A DNA stretch of 64,000 nt from the NCBI GenBank assembly GCA_022822745.1, contig JAJEAO010000032.1, positions 1 to 64,000 on the forward strand, in the 5' to 3' direction. The notes beneath the pieces were generated by a model. It had not been told where the DNA came from. It did not search any database and saw only the letters and a program-made list of their open reading frames with translations. Each line of letters opens with the position of its first letter. Position 1 is the stretch's first letter. Below are positions 60,344 through 64,000 of this stretch, in pieces. The position numbers were made by a program, and so were the translations under genes. Source of the stretch: Acidobacteriota bacterium (GTDB lineage Bacteria; Acidobacteriota; Vicinamibacteria; Marinacidobacterales; Marinacidobacteraceae).

Positions 60344-60407
60344 GCGGATCGAGCTGCCGAAGAACCCAGTCATCTGCGGATCGAGCTGCCGAAGAAACCA
60401 GTCAGCC
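60344..60407. repeat. 32-bp tandem duplication at the end of the glycosyltransferase gene
   Basis: Two copies (60344-60375 and 60376-60407), one base different in the first 28, each encoding on the minus strand the same last residues (GFFGSSIR) and a stop. The gene ends in the upstream copy; the second copy is a duplicated tail. Confidence 0.8.
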
Positions 60408-61677
60408 CGGTCCCGTCCTGCTCCGGGGCCGTCTCCTCGGGAGGAGCCTCCTCGCCCCGATCCTCCGAAGCCGCGTCGGAACCCCCTTCGTCGGAGACGA
60501 CCCTCTCCTCCTCGTCCCCGTCCGTCGCGCTCGCGGCTTCCGGATCCTCCTCGCCGGCGGCGGCCGGCGCCTCCGGATAGTCGCCCAGCTCGGGGCGGGA
60601 GAAACTGCGGAAGACCCGGTCGCAGCGCCCGACCACTGCGTCCCAGTCGTTCAGGGAAGTGAGATGCTCGCGGCCGGCCCGGCCGAGCCTGCCGAAGAGT
60701 TCGGGTTCGCCGAGTCCCAGCCTCAGGATGAGCTCGAACTCGTTGTAGTTCCGGTAGGACAGTCCGCCGTTGCCCGCCATGAGCGAGGAGACCAGGTCGG
60801 AGGCGGCGTCCGTCGCCACCAGCGGCACCCCGAGACGGAAGGGCTCGGTGGCCGCCGTCCGGTCCGCCCGTCGCGAGGGCGTCACCGCCGCCAGCGCCCC
60901 GGCGATCGCCTCCCGGCGCTCGCGGCCGTTCGCGGGAAAGCAGACCCGGATGTCCGGGCGCCGGGGAATGCGAAGGCGGGGCGGACCGAAGAGGACCAGC
61001 TCGAGGGGAGCGGCGGGGTGGCGTTCCCGAAAGGTCACGAAGTAGCGCAGCAGCTCCTCGACGCCGTGGCCGGGTTCGAGTCGGCCGGGGTGCACGAGAT
61101 GGGCGCCGGTCGTCCCGGAGCGTCGGCGGAAGGCCTCCGGCTCCACCGTGGTCGGGAGGAGCGCCCCGAACCGCACCGTCTCGCGCATCCGTCGGTGGAC
61201 CGCGTAGCGACGCAGGACCAGCCTTTCCTCGGCGTCGCTCCCGAACAGGAACGCCGCCGAGCGCGCGAAGACCTCCTCCAGGTCGGGATTCCGGGGGCCC
61301 TCGTCGGCGAACGGAACGAGGACGGTTCGGACCTCCGCCACGCTGGCGGCGTCGCGGGTCACCGCGGCGCCGACGCCGAACACGACGATCAGGTCGTAGT
61401 CGGCGCCGCGACGGGCGAGGTGGGCGAGCAGGTCCGGGGAGGACGGATCGTCCGACGGCCCTTCGGCGTCGTCGCCCGCGAACCGGATCACGCCGTACCG
61501 CTCGGCGGCGGATCTCCCCTCGGGGAACGGCTCGCCGTTCGCGTCGGGCCCGACGGTCGTCGTGAGGATCGTGGTGCGCCAGGAGGCGGGGCCCCGTTCC
61601 GCCAGTTCCCGGGCCAGGAGCTCCGCCGGCGTCGGATCCGCCGCCTCGAAACGGGTCGCGACGAAGGCGAGCCGCAT
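60370..61677 (-). CDS. Glycosyltransferase, GT4-like
   Basis: 435 residues from ATG 61677. Rossmann-type halves: [20 protein letters not shown] and [11 protein letters not shown], then [20 protein letters not shown] and [15 protein letters not shown] near 220-255, and the donor-site segment [20 protein letters not shown] near 300. The usual EX7E is not obvious. The last 80 residues are an acidic Glu/Asp/Ser tail. Follows a coiled-coil gene by two bases; together they may act on surface polysaccharide. Substrate unknown. Confidence 0.75.
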   Translation of the reverse strand: MRLAFVATRFEAADPTPAELLARELAERGPASWRTTILTTTVGPDANGEPFPEGRSAAERYGVIRFAGDDAEGPSDDPSSPDLLAHLARRGADYDLIVVFGVGAAVTRDAASVAEVRTVLVPFADEGPRNPDLEEVFARSAAFLFGSDAEERLVLRRYAVHRRMRETVRFGALLPTTVEPEAFRRRSGTTGAHLVHPGRLEPGHGVEELLRYFVTFRERHPAAPLELVLFGPPRLRIPRRPDIRVCFPANGRERREAIAGALAAVTPSRRADRTAATEPFRLGVPLVATDAASDLVSSLMAGNGGLSYRNYNEFELILRLGLGEPELFGRLGRAGREHLTSLNDWDAVVGRCDRVFRSFSRPELGDYPEAPAAAGEEDPEAASATDGDEEERVVSDEGGSDAASEDRGEEAPPEETAPEQDGTGLTGFFGSSIRR

Positions 61678-61679
61678 CG

Positions 61680-62351
61680 TCACCGCCTCCCTCCGCCACC
61701 GCGGCGATTCCCTCTTCGGCGGTTCCCGGACCGTCGGCCCCGATGCGGCCGCGACCCCCGCGGGCCGCGCCGGCCGGCCGACTGGCCAGCCGGCCGACCG
61801 GTGGACCGGGACCGCGGCGGAGGCGCGTCGGGGTCGAAGTCGGCGTGAACGCCGAGTCGTCGCAGCTCGCGCTTCAGGGCGTCCAGCTCCCGCTGGGCGA
61901 TGGCCAGATCGCGGTTCGTCGCCCAGAGCAGACGGCGGTGGTACTCGTTGATCTCGGCCTGTCTCGCTGTCGTCCCGACGAGGGCCCGGACATTCATCGC
62001 GAGGAGCAGCACCGGCGAAAAGACGGCGCGCGCGATCTTCAGAGCCGCCGGTTCGCCGTCGGCGAGATCCTCTTCGGTGAGCCGGATGTTCCACCGACCC
62101 TGAACCCGGGAGCGGACATCCTCCGTGAAGGTCTCGGAAAACCCGCGGGTGCTGAAGGGACGCAGCATGCGACCCCGCAGTTCGTCCCGCAGGTCCTTCT
62201 CGCGCGGAGCGGGCTCCTTCGGCCGCTCGTGGGCGGTGCGGCGGATCCCCGCCATGATGGACTCGGCGTTCGGAGCGGAGTCCTTGCGGTCCGTTTGCCG
62301 TGGAGGCGCCGGCCGGTTCGCCGCGGCGCCGGAAGTGGCGGAAGTCGCCAT
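61680..62351 (-). CDS. Hypothetical protein with helical core and basic tail
   Basis: 223 residues with Shine-Dalgarno AAGGAG before ATG 62351. Disordered N-terminus, then [20 protein letters not shown], a hydrophobic segment ([20 protein letters not shown] near 107-126) and a coiled coil [20 protein letters not shown]. The C-terminal 50 residues are Arg/Gly/Pro-rich. Resembles small proteins placed before glycosyltransferase genes; family not recognised. Two bases separate it from the glycosyltransferase. Confidence 0.72.
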   Translation of the reverse strand: MATSATSGAAANRPAPPRQTDRKDSAPNAESIMAGIRRTAHERPKEPAPREKDLRDELRGRMLRPFSTRGFSETFTEDVRSRVQGRWNIRLTEEDLADGEPAALKIARAVFSPVLLLAMNVRALVGTTARQAEINEYHRRLLWATNRDLAIAQRELDALKRELRRLGVHADFDPDAPPPRSRSTGRPAGQSAGRRGPRGSRPHRGRRSGNRRRGNRRGGGGRR

Positions 62352-62578
62352 GAAACTCCTTCAGCCCCGCCGCCTTCGGCGGAGCTCGTGTGGACGCGGA
62401 GCGAGCCGGGATCGCGCCGCCGACGGGACGCCGGCGCATCGAGGCGCCGCGCGCCCGAGGCGAGTGCGGCCCGTTCCCGCCGCTGTCGAGGGCGATCGGC
62501 GCCGGCGGCCCGGCGCCGCATCGGAACCTTCAGGCCGTTGCGCCGCCGGCAGCCGGTCTTCCCGGGCGGACGGGTCCG

Positions 62579-62595
62579 GGGCGCGGAGCGCGCCC
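62579..62595 (-). terminator. Hairpin after the STAS gene
   Basis: Perfect 7-bp stem GGGCGCG/CGCGCCC with a 3-base loop, nine bases after the stop of the minus-strand STAS gene. GC-rich, without a T tract. Confidence 0.4.
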
Positions 62596-62603
62596 GACCC
62601 CTC

Positions 62604-62939
62604 TCAGAAGCTGGCGATGGCCGCTTCTTCGGACTCGAACGTGTCGAAGACGGTCACGAGCTTCGTGATCTGCAGCAGATCGCGCATGCGGGCCGTCAGG
62701 TGAAGCAGCGCGACCGCGCCGCCGGCCTGGACCACCCGGGTGTGGCAACGAACCAGCTCTCCGAGGCCGGCGCTGTCCACGTACGGGACGCGCGCGAGGT
62801 TCAGCACGACCTTCCGGTGGCCATCGGCGACGACCTGTCGCACGGACCGCCGCAGCGTCTCGTCGCCTTCCCCGAGGACGATCTTGCCCTCGACATCCAG
62901 GATGACGACGCCGTCCTCCTGCCTCTTCGTGATTCTCAT
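62604..62939 (-). CDS. STAS-domain anti-anti-sigma factor
   Basis: 111 residues, SpoIIAA/RsbV-like. Core motif [20 protein letters not shown] contains the phospho-acceptor Ser56. Such proteins bind an anti-sigma kinase when unphosphorylated. No RsbW-like kinase is adjacent, so the partner lies elsewhere. A good Shine-Dalgarno (GGGAGG) lies upstream on the minus strand. Confidence 0.88.
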   Translation of the reverse strand: MRITKRQEDGVVILDVEGKIVLGEGDETLRRSVRQVVADGHRKVVLNLARVPYVDSAGLGELVRCHTRVVQAGGAVALLHLTARMRDLLQITKLVTVFDTFESEEAAIASF

Positions 62940-62963
62940 CGGGTTCCTCCCTCGATGGGATCT

Positions 62964-63023
62964 GACGGCGTTCGAGCGCCAGTTGGGATCTGTGACGGCG
63001 TTCGAGCGCCAGTTGGGACCGGC
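62964..63023. repeat. Tandem 30-bp direct repeat with small palindrome
   Basis: Two copies of GACGGCGTTCGAGCGCCAGT at 62964 and 62994, each with the palindromic core GGCGTTCGAGCGCC (one mismatch). Located upstream of the STAS gene and of pta, which are divergent, so possibly regulatory. A further hairpin GGGGCC/GGCCCC lies at 63029-63045. Confidence 0.6.
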
Positions 63024-63200
63024 TGTCAGGGGCCGTTCCGGCCCCCGAAGCCCAATATGGAAGTCGGACGCGCCCCCGGGGGCCCCGGGAGCATCGCCGG
63101 CCCGACTCGATGGGGAACGCCGGGGGGCGAGCCGCCGGAGCCGGGCGCTCCGTGCCCCGGTATCCTAGCCGAGAGTTCCTCTCCTTCGGCGCGGAATTCC

Positions 63201-64000
63201 ATGGCCTTGCGCGATGCCGACTCGACCGGCCCGGAGATGAGCCTCTCGACCTCTCGACCCCGGCTCGTCTTCCCCGAGGCCGGGGATCGCCGCGTGATCG
63301 AGGCGGCCCGGCGGATCCGGAACGAGGGGTTCGCGGAACCGGTGCTCGTGGGGAGAGCGGCCGCGCCGGACGCCGCGGGTCTCGAGACCCGGGCTCCCGA
63401 AGGGTCGTCGCTCCTCGCCGCAGCGCGCTTCCTGGCGGACCGGCGACGCGGAATGGACGCCGACGCAGCCCTCGAAACGGCGAGGGATCCCCTCGTCTTC
63501 GCCGACCTGCTCGTGGCCCGCGGGGAAGCCGACGGCTCCATCGCAGGCGCGGCGACGACCACGGCGGCGGTGATTCGGGCGGCGCTCCTGACGATCGGAG
63601 CGCGCCCCGGCGTCCGCCGCATTTCGGGCGCCTTCTTCATGGAGTTTCCCGACGGAAGGCCGCCTCTCCTGTTCGCCGACGGAGCCGTCGCTCCCGATCC
63701 GGGGCCGGCGGAACTGGCGGAGACCGCTCTGCTCACGGCGGAGACCGCGGAGGCTCTGCTCGACATGGAGCCGCGCGTGGCGCTCCTCTCCTTCTCCACC
63801 CGCGGCAGTTCAACCCATCCGCGCGCCCGCGCGGTGGCGGAAGCGGCGGAACAGGTCCGACGGGTGCGCCCCGATCTGATCGTGGACGGCGAGATGCAGG
63901 TGGACGCAGCGCTCGTCCCGGAGGTCGCCGCGGCGAAGGCGCCGGGCGGGCCCCTCGGGGGCCGGGCGAATGTCCTCATCTTTCCCGACCTCGCCTCCGG
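63201..64000 (+). CDS. pta: Phosphate acetyltransferase family protein, 5' part
   Basis: Open from ATG 63201 to the window edge (266 codons, no stop). Reads [20 protein letters not shown], then [28 protein letters not shown] and [40 protein letters not shown] and [10 protein letters not shown], the standard order of PTA_PTB enzymes that interconvert acetyl-CoA and acetyl phosphate. A Met at codon 13 (ATG 63237) is an alternative start. The C-terminal quarter is missing from the window. Confidence 0.88.
   Translation, partial: MALRDADSTGPEMSLSTSRPRLVFPEAGDRRVIEAARRIRNEGFAEPVLVGRAAAPDAAGLETRAPEGSSLLAAARFLADRRRGMDADAALETARDPLVFADLLVARGEADGSIAGAATTTAAVIRAALLTIGARPGVRRISGAFFMEFPDGRPPLLFADGAVAPDPGPAELAETALLTAETAEALLDMEPRVALLSFSTRGSSTHPRARAVAEAAEQVRRVRPDLIVDGEMQVDAALVPEVAAAKAPGGPLGGRANVLIFPDLAS

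Noticed and set aside
1-64000. tRNA and rRNA genes
   Set aside because: I scanned spacers by eye for cloverleaf arms and rRNA motifs and saw none; a tRNAscan or Infernal run would be needed to exclude them.

Overview
This is a 64-kb stretch of a high-GC (visually about 70 %), densely coded genome from a Gram-negative bacterium. The evidence for an outer membrane is a Pal-type OmpA lipoprotein and several lipobox proteins. A VWA protein of the type common in Acidobacteriota, the GTG/TTG starts, many 4-nt gene overlaps and the gene repertoire point tentatively to Acidobacteriota or a neighbouring, mostly uncultured phylum. No rRNA, convincing tRNA, CRISPR array or prophage was seen.

Layout. 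0.1-7.6 kb holds housekeeping genes: xerC/topA (overlapping), an SDR enzyme with a non-standard catalytic tetrad, a DksA/TraR-like zinc protein, mogA, a VWA protein and a dGTPase-type triphosphohydrolase. 7.6-14.1 kb is an accessory island holding a Zorya type II anti-phage system (zorA-zorB-zorE: MotA-like stator with a long coiled-coil tail, MotB/OmpA-like partner, HNH nuclease), a small membrane/coiled-coil gene and a DUF4143-type AAA ATPase. 14.2-19.7 kb is a lipoprotein and a Gld-like ABC exporter operon (ATPase, permease, GldG-like, DUF4340-like). 19.7-21.8 kb is an AlbA_2/Schlafen-type regulator bracketed by copies of a near-palindromic site. 21.8-31.9 kb carries a TPR protein, a large secreted propeller-amidohydrolase, an HU protein, a GspE/PilB ATPase tightly coupled to pyrK-pyrD-pyrF, and pal. 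31.9-40.3 kb carries a catalytically degenerate NtrC-like regulator, pdxT-pdxS, an EamA transporter, 2-oxoacid:ferredoxin oxidoreductase (korA/korB) and mtnA.

40.4-51.3 kb is the most telling region for genome history. The genes atpZ-atpI (51.3-50.6 kb) and atpB-atpE (41.5-40.4 kb) lie on the same strand in canonical order but are separated by about 9 kb. The 3' third of a second, diverged atpI remains beside atpB. The intervening block contains a restriction-modification gene with a frameshift at a run of ten C, a cluster of small membrane/coiled-coil genes (one broken), a DapA-family aldolase, a sodium:solute symporter and an HTTM-DCC fusion. The AtpE subunit carries residues associated with Na+ coupling.

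51.4-64 kb contains nuoM and nuoL, an osmoprotectant-type ABC transporter in an overlapping operon with rpiA, a GH20-like hexosaminidase, a glycosyltransferase with a coiled-coil partner, a STAS anti-anti-sigma factor and the start of a phosphate acetyltransferase.

A family of mosaic intergenic repeats with hairpins whose two arms covary is scattered at 12.8, 33.5, 50.5 and 58.2 kb, mostly beside accessory blocks. Start choices and family calls rest on reading the translations only; no database search was possible.
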